DNA of 64,000 nt, taken from Diacronema lutheri. Taxonomy: Eukaryota > Haptophyta > Pavlovophyceae > Pavlovales > Pavlovaceae. The notes beneath the pieces were generated by a model. It saw nothing but the letters and a program-made list of their open reading frames with translations. It was not told the origin of the DNA and did no database searches. Each line of letters begins with the position of its first letter. Position 1 is the stretch's first letter. Below, one piece after another: positions 19,901 to 30,543 of the stretch. A program made the position numbers and the translations under genes. The DNA is taken from NCBI GenBank assembly GCA_019448385.1, contig JAGTXO010000049.1, forward strand, positions 214,201 to 278,200. Direction: 5' to 3'.

Positions 19901-22464
19901 GACCCGGACGACGTCGCCGCCGGCACAGACGACGGCGAGGTCGCGTGCGCGGCGGGCGCGGCGGTGGCGCTCGACGCGGCAGCGCTCGATGAGACGCTCG
20001 ACGCGCTGAGCGCGCAGCACGCGATGGTAGACGGGCTGCTGCGCGCGGGGCAGCGTGTCGCGCACGCCGCGCGCAAGATGGGCGAGGCTTGGCGCGCACG
20101 AGCAGACGCGGCTACTCAGGCGAGCGCGCCCGACGATGTCGGCGGCGCAGGCGCGGCGTGCGCGCGTGACGGCGACGCGGCCGCCGCGGCGCCGGCGGCC
20201 GCGCTCGCGCCGCCCGAGACCGCTTTAATCGGCTTCTGCTCGCACGATGGCGGCGCAGTTGGAGAGGCGGTGACGGCAAGGCAGCTGCTGATTGCGGCCG
20301 TTACATCGATTGGCGGAGCACTCTCGCCGCGGGGCAGCGCGGGCGAGAGCGCCGTTGGGTCGGGCGCGGCCTTCTCGGCTGGCAATGCGCTCGTGCGCGC
20401 TGTGCTGCTCGCGCAGCGCTCGACGCTCAACGCGCCCGTGCTCGTCGCGCAGGCCGACGCGCCAGTTGGCCTCCCGCCCGCGCCCGCGCCCGCGCGCGTC
20501 TGGCGCGCGCCGTTGGTGCGTGAGGTGTGGGCGCAGCTGCCGCCGCTGCCCGTGCGATGGAAGGCGGAGCTCGCCGCTTCGCACGAGCTCAACTCGCTGC
20601 AGCCGATGCGCGCCGCTGAGCTGTGCGCGCGGCGCGTCGCCGCGCTCGAGCTGTTGCGCCGCTGCGAATGCGCGCAGCGAGCCGTTTGGGCCCCGCTCAC
20701 CGCTGCGCGCGCCGCTCCTTGCGCGTCCTGCGGCTGCGGCTGCGGCTGCGGCTGCGGCTGCGTGTGTGCCTGTGCCTGCCTGCGCCTGCCTGCGTCCCCT
20801 CCCCTCCCCCCCCCCCCCCCTTCCCTTCCCACTCCCCTTCCCACGCAGGATGGGCACGAGCACCGAGCTGCTCCTCGCGTACGCGCAGCAGAGCGACGGC
20901 GTGGCGGACGGCCGGCTGCCCGAGCTGCACGACTTTGTCTCCGACTTTGCGATCCGGCGGTTTGGTGCGTGCGCGCCGAAGCGGCCGTGCTATGCCGTTG
21001 GCGCTCTCTCGCTCCTCCGGCGCGCGCCGGATTCGAACGACAAGCTCCCCTCTGCGCCATACCCCCCCCCCCCCCCCCCCCCTTCCCTTGCGCTCCTTGC
21101 TACCGCGCGCAGGCGTGCGCTCCGCCGCAAGCTCTTGGCTCGGTCGCCTTGTGCTCGGCATGGCGCAGCAAGAGGGCCTCAACTGCGCGCGGGCGAGGCT
21201 GCTCGGGCGGCTATGCGGTGTGCTCCTTCCACCGCACGGCCGCGTCTTCCCCAAGCCACGCCGCACCCAGCGCGAGCTCAACGGCCCGCCGGCGCGCGCC
21301 GTCGACGCTGGCGCGGAGGACCCGGCGGCCAACCAGCGCGAGCCGCGCGACGTCGTTTTGAGCGGCGAGGCAGCCGAGGCGCGCGCGCTCGGCGCGCTGC
21401 TCGTGACGGAGGTGCCCCTCGCGACGGACGTGCGCCCGCCCGCCGACGACCTCATCTCCCTCCTGCCCGAGCCCGAGCGCGCGCGCGCGGTGGCGTGCGC
21501 GCTGCGCACGGCTGCGGCGGGCGCGCGCGGCGGCGTGCGTGGCGCGCTCGCCGACGCGGGCTGCGCGCTCACCGACGACGGCGTGCGCGCGCTGATCGAC
21601 GGCGCGCTGCCCGGCGTCGGCGACGAGCGCGCAGCGCGGCGCGTCGAGGCGCGCGCGCTGCTCGCGCTCGCCGCGTGGACGGTGGGCGTCGGCGGCGTGC
21701 CGATTCTGCCCCTCGACGACGTGCTGCGCGCCATTGCGGAGGCGGCGCTCGCAGCGCGGATGGGCGAGGCGCAGCGCGTGTCGCACTACGTGGCGGCGAC
21801 CGCGCAGGCCCTCCGGCTGCGCCGCCTGTACCACGAGTGCGACCGCCATCGTGACGGCGTGTTCTCCCTCGCCGCCTTTGAGGCCGCCCTGCGACATCGC
21901 GCGCCCGACGTGCCGACCGCCCTCGCCGCGCGCGCCTTTGGCGAGATGAGCGCGCACGCGTCCGCCGACGACGCAATCCCGCCGGGCGTCTTCGTGCAGG
22001 TCTGCCTCGCCCATGCGATCCGCGTGCCCGAGCTGCCCGACGGCGCCGTCGCCGGCTACGAGCGGCTGCACCGCGACGCGCAGCCGCTGTCGCCGGAGGC
22101 GCGCGCGCTGGGCCGCTCGCTCCTCCCACCGCCGCGGCCGGGCGGCGCGCAGCCGGCGGCGCGCGCCGCTCTCGCCGCCGGCAGTGGCGGCGGGCGCAAC
22201 CGGCCGTCGCGCGGCAGCGGCGAGGCCCGCGCTGCGCCACCCTCGCCGCCCTCGCCGCGCGCGCGCGAGCTGGGCGACAGCGCGTCGCAGCCGCGCGTGC
22301 GCGTGGCTGACCTGCTCTCGCCGCTCCACGGCCTTACGGCCGTTGGCGAGAGCGCGCTCGCCGCGCCCGAGCGCGCGCGGCGCTCGTCGCTCGCGTCGTT
22401 GCTGCCGCCCACGCCCTCGACGGCCGTGCACTCGCCGCGCGACTGGCCCGCAGTCCGTCGCTAA
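16931..22464 (+). CDS. Very large Ala-rich protein with EF-hand-like segment, three exons
   Basis: Exon 1 runs from 16931 to about 20724-20763, exon 2 is 20849-20964, and exon 3 is 21113-22464. Exon 2 to 3 joins in phase 1 and both introns carry poly-C tracts before the AG. The product is roughly 1,750 aa. Most of exon 1 is disordered, with an in-frame 12-bp repeat giving RVSD units and an AVEGA-type repeat. Exon 2 (TELLLAYAQQSDGVADGRLP) and exon 3 look folded. Exon 3 contains YHECDRHRDGVFSLAAFEAA, an EF-hand-like loop. The size and composition recall axonemal or ciliary accessory proteins, but no family is recognised. The exon 1 donor is not fixed. Confidence 0.65.
18631..18727. repeat. 12-bp in-frame minisatellite
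   Basis: About eight copies of GTGTCGGATCGC encode repeated Arg-Val-Ser-Asp (the last ones Arg-Ala-Ser-Asp) within the large plus-strand protein. A unit length that is a multiple of three keeps the frame open, which supports the frame being translated. Confidence 0.9.
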
Positions 22465-22499
22465 GCCCGCGCGGCGCGAGGGCGGGTGGTTTCTTTTCC

Positions 22500-24814
22500 C
22501 TAGAGGCCTTCGTACCAAGACCCGCAGAATTGAGGCTGCGCCGCAGCCACAGCATCAAGTGCATCAGGCTCGAGCGAAGCCGGTCGCATCGCCGTCGCCT
22601 GCCGCGGCGCTCCATCCTGCGTGGGTGAATGGTGCCACGAGCGCGAGCGCGAGCGCGAGCGCCGGGACGGAGAGCGCAAGCCGGAGCGCGAGCGCGAACG
22701 CGAGCGCCCACCGTGGCCGTGGCCGCTCGAGCGTCCGCGCGCTGCGCGGCGGTGCGCCGGCGAGTTTGCAGTGGTCGCCAGCCCATCGGCACCGCGTGTC
22801 TGCGTCGGCTGGAGCAATGTCATCGCCGCGCCTGCCTTGTCCAGCAGATGGCCGTACAGCGCTTGCATGCGCGGGTCCGTGCTCTTCTCGATCATCACCG
22901 CACATTCGAGTGTTCCCTGCGCGACCGACGACGAACCCCGGCACGACGCGGGCGGGCGCCGCAAAGAGGGGACGCGCAGGCGCGTGGCGGAGGCGCGACG
23001 CTGTCAGCAGGGCACGCCGAGCACGCGCGACTAGCACGAGCTGCAGACACACCTTGAGGTACGACAGCGTCGTCTCGGGCGGCGCCGAGCTGAATCTGAT
23101 GGCGTCCGCAATCACCAGGGCGGCTGCATCGACCCCCTCAGCTCCGCCGTCCGAGGGAAGCGAGCGCGCCGCCTTGCGCGCCGTGCATCCGCCCCTCTTC
23201 AAAGGCGAGACTCCCCTTTGAACGAGGAGGTCTGCGCGCGCCAGGCCAGCAGCGCCCACGACCGAGCGGCGCGCGCCGCTCGCGGTCGCGCCGATGTCGG
23301 GCGCGAGCCCACCCAAAGCTTGGAACCAGCCGGGGAGAATCTCCGTGAACCGGCCGTCGGGTCCAAGCTTTGCCGACTCCTTGAAAATGTGGAAGATGTA
23401 GGCGATGAGCCGGTCATTGCAGAAGTTGGAGAAAGGGGCGTCGTTGTTGCCCGACTTCATCCAGTTGGCCGCCGGCACGGCGATCGCGGCCTTCACCCGG
23501 ACGTACTCCTCGTAAAGCCTCGCCGGATCGACCTGCGAAAAGTCCTGGTTAGGGTTTGGCGTGAGGGTCTCGTCGGACAGAAACGTCTCCTGAGCCATGC
23601 CTGCCGGGTCTTCAAACGTCGTGCTTCTGTCGTAGAAGATCTTGAGAATCGGGCTATCCCTGCGCGCGAGCGGCACCGGGCGCATGTGCAAGTGGGGCGA
23701 GTGATGAGCGCGAGCTGACCGCGCGTCGAGGTGCGCCGCAGGAGGCTGTGAGCGAGGCAGAGATGGTCAAGTGGGGCGTGCTTCTCCTGCCCACGAGGGC
23801 GGGGTACGGCGCCTCGTACCGCGACTTGAGAAGGTGTGCGGTCGACGGCCCCTTCCTGTCCAGCTCGTTGCGAGTTACGCCGCAGCGGAGCTGAGCCAGC
23901 TCCTCCTGGAGGGCCGGCATGCGCATGACCATGACGAGACGCGCGACTGCGTCGATCATCGACACTTTGCGCGGAGGCGCGGGGCGGAACGTGGCCATGC
24001 CGTGCTCCACCCACTTGTCCATGTTGACTTCGAGCCGATTGTTGCCCACCTGCGCGAGAGACGGCACGGGCGAGCGCGGAGGGCACAATGACGCGTCGCT
24101 GGGATACCGGACGCCTGCGCACGCGTGGAGCCGCACCTCCCTCGTGAGGCCGTGCGCGGTAACCAAGCCGCCGAGCGTGGCCTTGTGAGTGCTGTTGTTG
24201 AGGTCAAAGTCGCAGCGTAGGCTCTTGATCATCGCGCCCACCCGCTGCACGAGCTCGGAGACGTTGCCGGCGTCGCCGAACTGAAACGGCGCCCACCCCA
24301 GGACGGATTCCGCCACGCCGTCGCCGTCGTTGTCGTCGTCGCCGGCGAGGTCGACCGAGCCTCCGTAGGGCAGAATCGCCACAGCGTCCAGATCGGCGCC
24401 CATTGCCGCACGGAACGGCGCGTACACCACGAGGAACCTGGCGACGACGAGGCGCGCGTTCTTCGTGGAGGTGACTTTGTCGTCGCTCCTCAGGCCGAGC
24501 GCCCGTTGGTACACGCCCTCGTTGTTCTTGAACCAATGCTTCTTGTTGAGATCGTTCTGCAAAACCTTCACGCCCGCAATGACCGCTTGCCCCGGGTTGG
24601 GCTGCTGGTCAATCCACGCGAGCGCCTTCCTAAACTGCTCCCCGGTCGTGTCGACGGTGTCGACTGGCCTTTCTGCGGGCGCGGCACGTCGCGGAGCGGC
24701 TGGCGCCGACGGTCGCGGAGCGGCCGCAGACTGATCCATGACGGAGACGCCGACGACGCCGGCCGGGGCGCTCGAGCCGCCGCCGCCATCCGCGCCCGCA
24801 TCGTCGTCCGCCAT
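22500..24814 (-). CDS. 672-aa protein of unknown function, three exons
   Basis: Exons 24814-23820, 23659-23053 and 22916-22500 join with matching phases (AAGTCGCG|GTACGA...CAG|G and CTCAAG|GTGTGT...CAG|GGA). The first 60 residues are low-complexity. Residues about 50-330 are globular (FRKALAWIDQQPNPGQAVIA, DLNKKHWFKNNEGVYQRALG, NNRLEVNMDKWVEHGMATF). The middle exon has SPILKIFYDRSTTFEDPAGM and FCNDRLIAYIFHIFKESAKL. The C-terminus carries a short Arg-Ser repeat (GRSRSRSRSGLRSPSRRSRS) like splicing-associated proteins. The outer transposon repeat begins 160 bases upstream of its start, so it could be a host gene with an altered promoter or an element gene. Confidence 0.7.
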
Positions 24815-24972
24815 GCTCTCCTCGGCTCTCCTTGGCGCCACGATTTCGCGACGCAAAACCGAGACTGCGCCACCCCAATCCGCGACGTCGCGAAATCCCT
24901 CCCGAGACGTGTATTCAAAAATCGGCTCGTCGCGAGTTGCCAAAACGTAAACGTATGGGGGTATATTTTAAA

Positions 24973-25110
24973 GGGAGAATCGCACTTTTCGGCGCAAAAA
25001 ACGTGGCGCGCGCACTTTTCGGCGCACGATGGCGTCTGCGCCGAAAAGTGCGCGCTTTGCGCACTTTTCGGCGCATGGTGCGCACTTTTCGGCGCATGGT
25101 GCGTATTGCC
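24973..25110. repeat. Outer left inverted repeat and palindromic subterminal repeats
   Basis: Bases 24973-25026 (GGGAGAATCGCACTTTTCGG...) are the exact reverse complement of 33418-33471 over 54 bases. The motif GCGCACTTTTCGGCGCA occurs five times between 24982 and 25098 in both orientations, so pairs of copies can fold back. These are features of transposase-binding ends of DNA transposons. No clear target duplication was found outside. Confidence 0.8.
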
Positions 25111-25292
25111 GTTCCCGCTGCCGGCGTGCACAGGGTCGACGCCCTGATTTCGGCCTGATGTTGCGCGCGGCCTTTGCTCGCTCCCTCCGTCACGCCTCGG
25201 CCCCGTGCGCGCCGCTCCTGTAAGCGTCGTTAGTATTTTACGCCGCACGATGCGATGGTCTACAATTCGGCGCTCAGCGACTGTCGTGCGAT

Positions 25293-26063
25293 CTAGCAAT
25301 CGTGTGTGTACGATCCAGCTCGCCCATGGCACGCTGCATCATACCGCCGCTTGCTTACGAGCGCCCCTGACATGGCCCTTAAATGCCCCGGCGCTGAGCT
25401 GGACAGGGCAAGTGCGCATGTTGTGCCCCTGCTGCATGCAGTTGTGCCGCTGCTGCTTGCAGACTGTGCACGCCTGAAGCTGTCGGCTCGACGCCCCGCC
25501 ATGACCAGCACCAAGGCCACCAGCTCGGTGTGGGTCGCTGCTGTTTGTCCTTCTGCGCGCAGGGAGCGAAGTCGCTGTCGTCGCCGGCCGAGACGTCCAA
25601 AACTTCTGGCATACTGTCGGCCGCCACCTGGCGGGAGGTCACGCCAAGAACCATCCAAGTTGTTGAGGGCAAAGCAATGCGCACAAAAGAGCTCTCCCTC
25701 CTCGTCGCCCTGCCGTACATCTGGGCACCTGAACGCTGTGTGGATGTGGCACTTGCACACGGCGCACCTGCGGAAAGACTGCCAACTGATGCACATCTTC
25801 TCCTTGTCCTCGTCGCTCAGCGTCGCAATGCGGCCAGAAAAACACGACCACTGGGCGCCAATGGACGGCTCGCTTCCATCCGATGTGGATGGCCTCTGGT
25901 TGAACCCGTCGATCAAAACAGGCGTGCTTGAGCGCGCGACGAAGCCAGCGTTTTCGTTTGCAAAGCGATGCGGCGGGATTGCAGCAGGCAACCAGAGGCC
26001 ACGTGCTGCAGGTTGCGGATCTGCACGAGGAAGTAGCGCGTCGTGTGCCGGTTGTAGTTCCAC
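25293..26063 (-). pseudogene. Fragment with Cys-rich zinc-ribbon-like motif
   Basis: Within this frame, FRRCAVCKCHIHTAFRCPD followed by ELFCAHCFALNN has Cys spacing like the C-terminal Cys-rich domain of piggyBac-type transposases or another zinc ribbon. Preceding residues (SDEDKEKMCISWQS) look genuine; the rest is read-through, and the 5' part runs into the Fanzor-copy fragment. It is most likely a remnant of a transposase or regulatory protein. The family call is a guess from cysteine spacing. Confidence 0.3.
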
Positions 26064-28060
26064 CTATCCGTGGGCGTGCACCCGTAGTCGATGCCGTGGA
26101 GGACCATGTCGGGCAGGTAGTCGTTGAGCGCGGCGGGGCAGTTGGCGCGCGCGCCCGCCACGTCGCCACGCAGCAGCCGCTCGCACAGCTCGCGCACGCG
26201 CGCGTTTTGCTGCATCTCAGCGCGAAGAGCGCCTCGTCGCGCTCGACTGCCGCGCGGACAACGTCGCGGAGCAGCCCGTTTACGACGCGCGATGGGTGCA
26301 TCAGGCACGCGGTGGACACCTGCGTCGCCTCCTCCCTGAGGATCTGCGCGAGGCCCACCGCGCAGACGGGCTGGACGCCCTCGGCTATCTCGCCGACGGC
26401 GCGCGCCGTCGCCGCCTTGGTCTGCGCGGCGGCTTGCTCGGCGGGGGGGGGGGGGTGGGGGGGGGGGGGGGGGGGGGGCTGCACCGTACGTGCTCTCGTC
26501 CTTGTGCCAGCCGATCGCCGAGAAGATTGCGCGGACGGTTCCCCTGTCCATCGTGGTCGACGTGTGCACGCTGGTCGACGGGCCGCCCGACGCCGCGCCG
26601 GCGGCCTGCGCGCTCGCCACCGCAGCCTCGTCGCGCACCACCTTGTTGATGACGCGGTACGCCTGTGTCGTGAGCCTGTGCACGGCCGCCGCGATGCGCC
26701 GCTGCTCCTTCCGCGCACCGGGCTGCGCCGTCACCGCCTGCGACCCCGCGTTGAGCGTCGAGCGCCTGACCACGAAGCCTGGGAGCACGCTGCCGCGCGT
26801 GCGCGCCGTCGCGCCGCCGGCGGCGCGCGCGCTCGGCGCAGCGGGCTCGTCCACGCGCGCGCTCTCGACGCCGCGCGCGCGGGGAACGCTCGGCGCGAGC
26901 GCGCCCGCGGCGTCGCGCGCGCGCGCGGCGGCACCCGCCGCGGCGCGCTTGCCCGCGGCGCCCGAGACGCCGTGCGCGCGAAGCGGCGCCGACGCCAATG
27001 CCGACGCCGCGCCCGCGCCGCCGCTGCCGCTGCCCGATCCGCCCGCGCGCCGCTTCTGCTCGTCGCGCGTCTTGCGGAACTGGGCGACGAGGTCGCTGCC
27101 CACGTTGGCCTCAGGCTCCCACGTGTCGGCGCTCTCGTCGTAGCCCAGCCACCTGATCCGGAACTAAAAGCTCGCCGATGACCGCCCCGACCTCGTACGT
27201 GCGCGCCTCCTCGTCGACGCTCGCGCCCGCCGCGCTCGCGCCCGTGTCCGGCCAGCCAGCGACCGTGCCGCCCAGCCTCTCGGCGACCGCGCGCAGCTGC
27301 CGCTCGCGCTGGACGGCCGCGGCGCCTCGCGCGACCAGCGCGGGCAGCATGCCCGCGCCGCCCGCGAGGCCGTGCGCGCCGACGCTGGCGGTCATCAGCG
27401 CGTCGAGGCACGCGAACGTTGCGAGCGCACGCGCGCCATCGTCGCCGCCGCGCGGCTGCGAGCGCACGACGGGCGATGGCTGCGGCTCCCCCTCGGCCGC
27501 GAGCAGCGGCCAGATAGGATTGGCCAGCGCGACGGCATGCGCGCCGACCGCGACGGCCACGTCCGCGTCGAGCGGCGCAAAGTCGTAGCGCACGAGCGCG
27601 GCGGGGCGCGAGTCGTCCGTCGGCCGGTCGGCGACGAGCAGCCCGACCGGGCGCGGCGGCTCGCCGGACGGCGCGGCGACGGGCACCCAGGGGAGCACGA
27701 CGAGCAGGCGCGGCGTGCCGCCGAGCAGCGCGCGCGCGGCATCCGCCCCGTCGGCTCTGCCGCGCGCGGCCGCGGCGAGCAGCTCGGCCGCGCGCGTCGG
27801 ACGTTGGCGGGACAACCGAGCGGCATCGGGCGATCCACTTGAGCGGCTAGGTCCAACGCCTCGAGGTGCACGTACAGCTCTTCCCACCCGAGTGTCTCCC
27901 AGATGGCGCCCGCGGTGAGGCGCACGAGGCGCGATACCTGCGCGCAGCGTGCAGCGCACCAGGCCGCGGGCGCGTGAGCGTTTTAGCCGCATGGCGGCGC
28001 GTGTGGCGGCGCACGCAACGGCGGCGGGGGCGACAGCGGCAGCAGCCGCGCCGCGCGCAC
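25998..28060 (-). pseudogene. Truncated second copy of the chromodomain-Fanzor gene
   Basis: Bases about 25998-27803 align nearly base for base with about 35838-37646 of the giant gene (GGCTGGCACAAGGACGAG, LDALMTASVGAHGLAGGAG and many others shared). Differences break it: the chromodomain core has an internal deletion/substitution near 27160-27185, and a segment near 26440 is replaced by a long G run. Beyond 27803 a separate fragment (27820-28060) resembles the Fanzor segment after the PLR motif (VRLTAGAIWETLGWEELYVH against VRFAASAIWVTLSDDERKEL). The RuvC catalytic part is absent. It is a dead, rearranged copy lying between the outer and inner left repeats of the IS630-like element. Confidence 0.85.
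26439..26481. repeat. Interrupted poly-G run in the Fanzor copy
   Basis: About 40 bases, nearly all G with a single T, replace the sequence GGCTTGCCTCGGGGC seen at the matching place (about 36281-36295) in the giant gene. It adds a run of prolines to the frame. Confidence 0.85.
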
Positions 28061-29190
28061 CTCTCTGGGCAGGAGCCGCCACTCGCGCTCGCGCGCTCGC
28101 GCGGTCGCGCGCGGCGCGCGGCGTGTTGCGCTGGGCAGAGCAAGCTAAGCTGCGCCCAGCCCACGCGCGCAGACCATCAGCGCACCCACCGCGTGCCGCG
28201 CGCGCGAGGGCGCGGAGCAAGAGGCACAAAAAGTTAGCGGTGTCGAGCCGCCGTGCGCTGCAGGCATGTGCGTGCGCGCGGCGCGGCGGGGAGCGCGCGG
28301 CACGCTGCGCGCTGCGCAGACAGGAAGCACGCTAAGCAAAGACGTGTCAAACAGTCGCATCGCTGCCTCGCGTGATGGTCGACGACGCCGACGAGGCCTA
28401 TCTGGGAGCGCGACGTGGCGGCGGGCAGCGCGTCGACGCGGCGTATCGCGCTGCTGATCGCGCCCGAGTGCGTTGACTCCGACCAGCTCGTCGGCTCTGT
28501 CGTGCTCGACGTTTGCAAGCCGCCCGGATGCGAGCTGCTCAGCCTGCCCACCTAGTACACGTGTTCCGCGCTGTCGAGGAGGACCGTGCAGTGGTGAGCC
28601 ATCCTTCCCGCGAGCTCTCGCGTGCCCTGCACCCTCTTGACCACGTCGGGGGTAGAGCGCTTAGCTGCTGCTTATTTATCCACGTGCACGTGCACGCAGC
28701 GATGCGCGGCAAGCGCACGCGCGTTGTGCATGAATGTGCACAGGCGCACACCCTCGTGTCGCACGCGCGCGACTCGCACACGCACACCACGCGCGCGCGT
28801 GACCTCGTTCACGGCGAGTGCAAACACTCGAGCGACCACGCGCGCACGCGCAGTCGCGCGAGTGCACGTGCGCGCGCACGTGAGGTAATAGCCGCGTGCG
28901 CTGGTGCGAGGGGTCCATGCGCACTGCATCGCCCCTGCATCGCCCGCGCGTGCTCACCCGGCGCGCGCTCGCGCACTTCCCTGGCGCGCCGCGCCGCGCG
29001 AGCCGATACGGCTCGCGGAACGGCTCGCGGCTCGTGCGAACAACAAGCAACATGCGCTGCGAAAGCGTGGAGACAATGTCCCAGCCCACGCGTGCACCAC
29101 AACCCGCCTCGCTCGAAGCCACTGACTTGGCGCGACGCACCGCAAGTAAAGGCGCGCCACACCGTCTTCGCGCGCTTATGCGAATCTGCA
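28061..29190. other. Region without a confident gene
   Basis: Frames are short and Arg-rich. One plus-strand stretch at 28376-28555 reads IWERDVAAGSASTRRIALLI, continues to VVLDVCKPPGCELLSLPT and stops. It looks protein-like but has no start and may be a last exon or a fragment. CA/CACG-rich simple sequence occurs at 28680-28880. An inverted CGAGCC/GGCTCG cluster lies near 29000. Confidence 0.35.
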
Positions 29191-29226
29191 AGTTCTGCGC
29201 CGAAAAGTGCGAGTCCGAATCCGGAC

Positions 29227-29289
29227 TACTGCCCGTTGGGTCTGAGTTCGCGGACGAAGGAATAGGAGAGACCCGCGCGCGAAAAAGCG
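29227..29289. repeat. Inner left inverted repeat of the IS630-like element
   Basis: This is the reverse complement of 33325-33391 apart from a 4-base indel. Just outside, at 29197-29211, one GCGCCGAAAAGTGCG unit of the subterminal repeat remains. Confidence 0.85.
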
Positions 29290-29505
29290 CAAATGGCCGC
29301 GAGAGGTGCGCGCGCGCGTCGCGTCGGCCCCGCGGGAGGTGGCGCGGTGCGTATCGCGCTATGCGTGTCGCCGCTGCGCGTGGGGGTTCCTGACATACCC
29401 GGGAACCCCGCCCCCGCGGTCGCGACACGTGCAGGCAACGCATGCGGCAACGCAAGCGGTCGGGTGGTTGGCGTCGGTCGCGGGCGCCGTCTCTCGGTCG
29501 AGGTG

Positions 29506-30525
29506 ATGGAGATCATCCTCTGGCAGTACTATTTTCTCGGTAGGAGCACGTTGACGATCGCGGATGACCTCCAGACATCCACCAACACGCTCACGGAGTC
29601 GACTGTCCGCGCGACCATCAACCGGTACGAGGCCACCGGTATCGTCGACTACCCGCCGGGCAAGCCACGCGAGAAGCTCATGAGCGCTGACGACCAGGCG
29701 CTAATGCTCGCGATCGTGCAAGAGCAGCCGTGGCTTTACTTAAGTGAGATTGCGGCCGAGCTGCAGGCCGCCACGCACAAGGCGTTTACGCGCGAGTACA
29801 TCCATTACGAGCTCCACGCCGCCGGCCTCTCGCTGAAGACGATGCAGCGCGTCCAGGCGCAACGCGACAACGACCAACGGGCAGATTACTGGCAGGCCGT
29901 GCGCTCGTACGTCCGCGATCCGGCGCAGCTTGTTTTTGGCGACGAGACGGGCATCGACGGGCGGACCGCCCGTCGCAAAATGGGCTGGGGCTTACGCGGC
30001 ACGCGGGTCAACGTGATCCAGGTACGCCACCGCGGCGTGCACATCTCCATCCTCGCGCTGTTCGCACAGGAGGGCTTTATCAGCTTTAATTGGGTGCCGG
30101 GCGGGTACAACACGCACGCGTTCGTCGATGCGATGCGCCAGATGCTTCCCCAGGTCATGACGCCATACCCGGGGCCGCGCTCGGTCCTCGTGCTGGACAA
30201 CTGCCGCATCCACCACGCGGAGCGAGCCGAGCTCGACAGCATCCTCAACAACATTGATGGCGCGGGCGGCAGAGCGCTGCTCCTGTTCCTCGCGCCGTAC
30301 TCGCCCATCGACAACCCTATCGAGTTTGGCTTCAGCGTGCTCAAAAACTACTGGAGGAAACACTCGGTTGAGCTGGACGCGCTCGACCTTAACGAGGCCA
30401 TTCAAAGGTGTCTGCTGCAATGCTATCAAGACGGGCAGTCGGCAGACGCGGCGCAGCGCAATCCCTCTGCCGCGGCGACATTTGCGCACTGCGGTTATTC
30501 TGTTCCGGGTCTAAAACAGTTGTAG
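29506..30525 (+). CDS. DDE transposase of the IS630/Tc1-mariner superfamily
   Basis: The enzyme cuts and joins transposon ends at TA targets. The 339-aa product from MEIILWQYYFLGRST has an N-terminal helix-turn-helix region (LTESTVRATINRYEATGIV). The catalytic residues follow in order: first Asp in LVFGDETGID, second Asp in SVLVLDNCRIHH, and Glu in APYSPIDNPIEFGFSVLKNY, matching the DDE_3 pattern. The frame is intact to GLKQL. It is open upstream to 29293, inside the terminal repeat, so an earlier start is possible. It is convergent with the partner gene, 18 bases apart. Confidence 0.93.
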   Translation: MEIILWQYYFLGRSTLTIADDLQTSTNTLTESTVRATINRYEATGIVDYPPGKPREKLMSADDQALMLAIVQEQPWLYLSEIAAELQAATHKAFTREYIHYELHAAGLSLKTMQRVQAQRDNDQRADYWQAVRSYVRDPAQLVFGDETGIDGRTARRKMGWGLRGTRVNVIQVRHRGVHISILALFAQEGFISFNWVPGGYNTHAFVDAMRQMLPQVMTPYPGPRSVLVLDNCRIHHAERAELDSILNNIDGAGGRALLLFLAPYSPIDNPIEFGFSVLKNYWRKHSVELDALDLNEAIQRCLLQCYQDGQSADAAQRNPSAAATFAHCGYSVPGLKQL

Positions 30526-30543
30526 CGTCGGTCGCATACGGCC

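Noticed and set aside
20985-21045. tRNA-like T-arm on the minus strand (GTTCGAATCC)
   Set aside because: No matching acceptor stem, D-arm or anticodon arm; upstream on that strand is the poly-G run of an intron.
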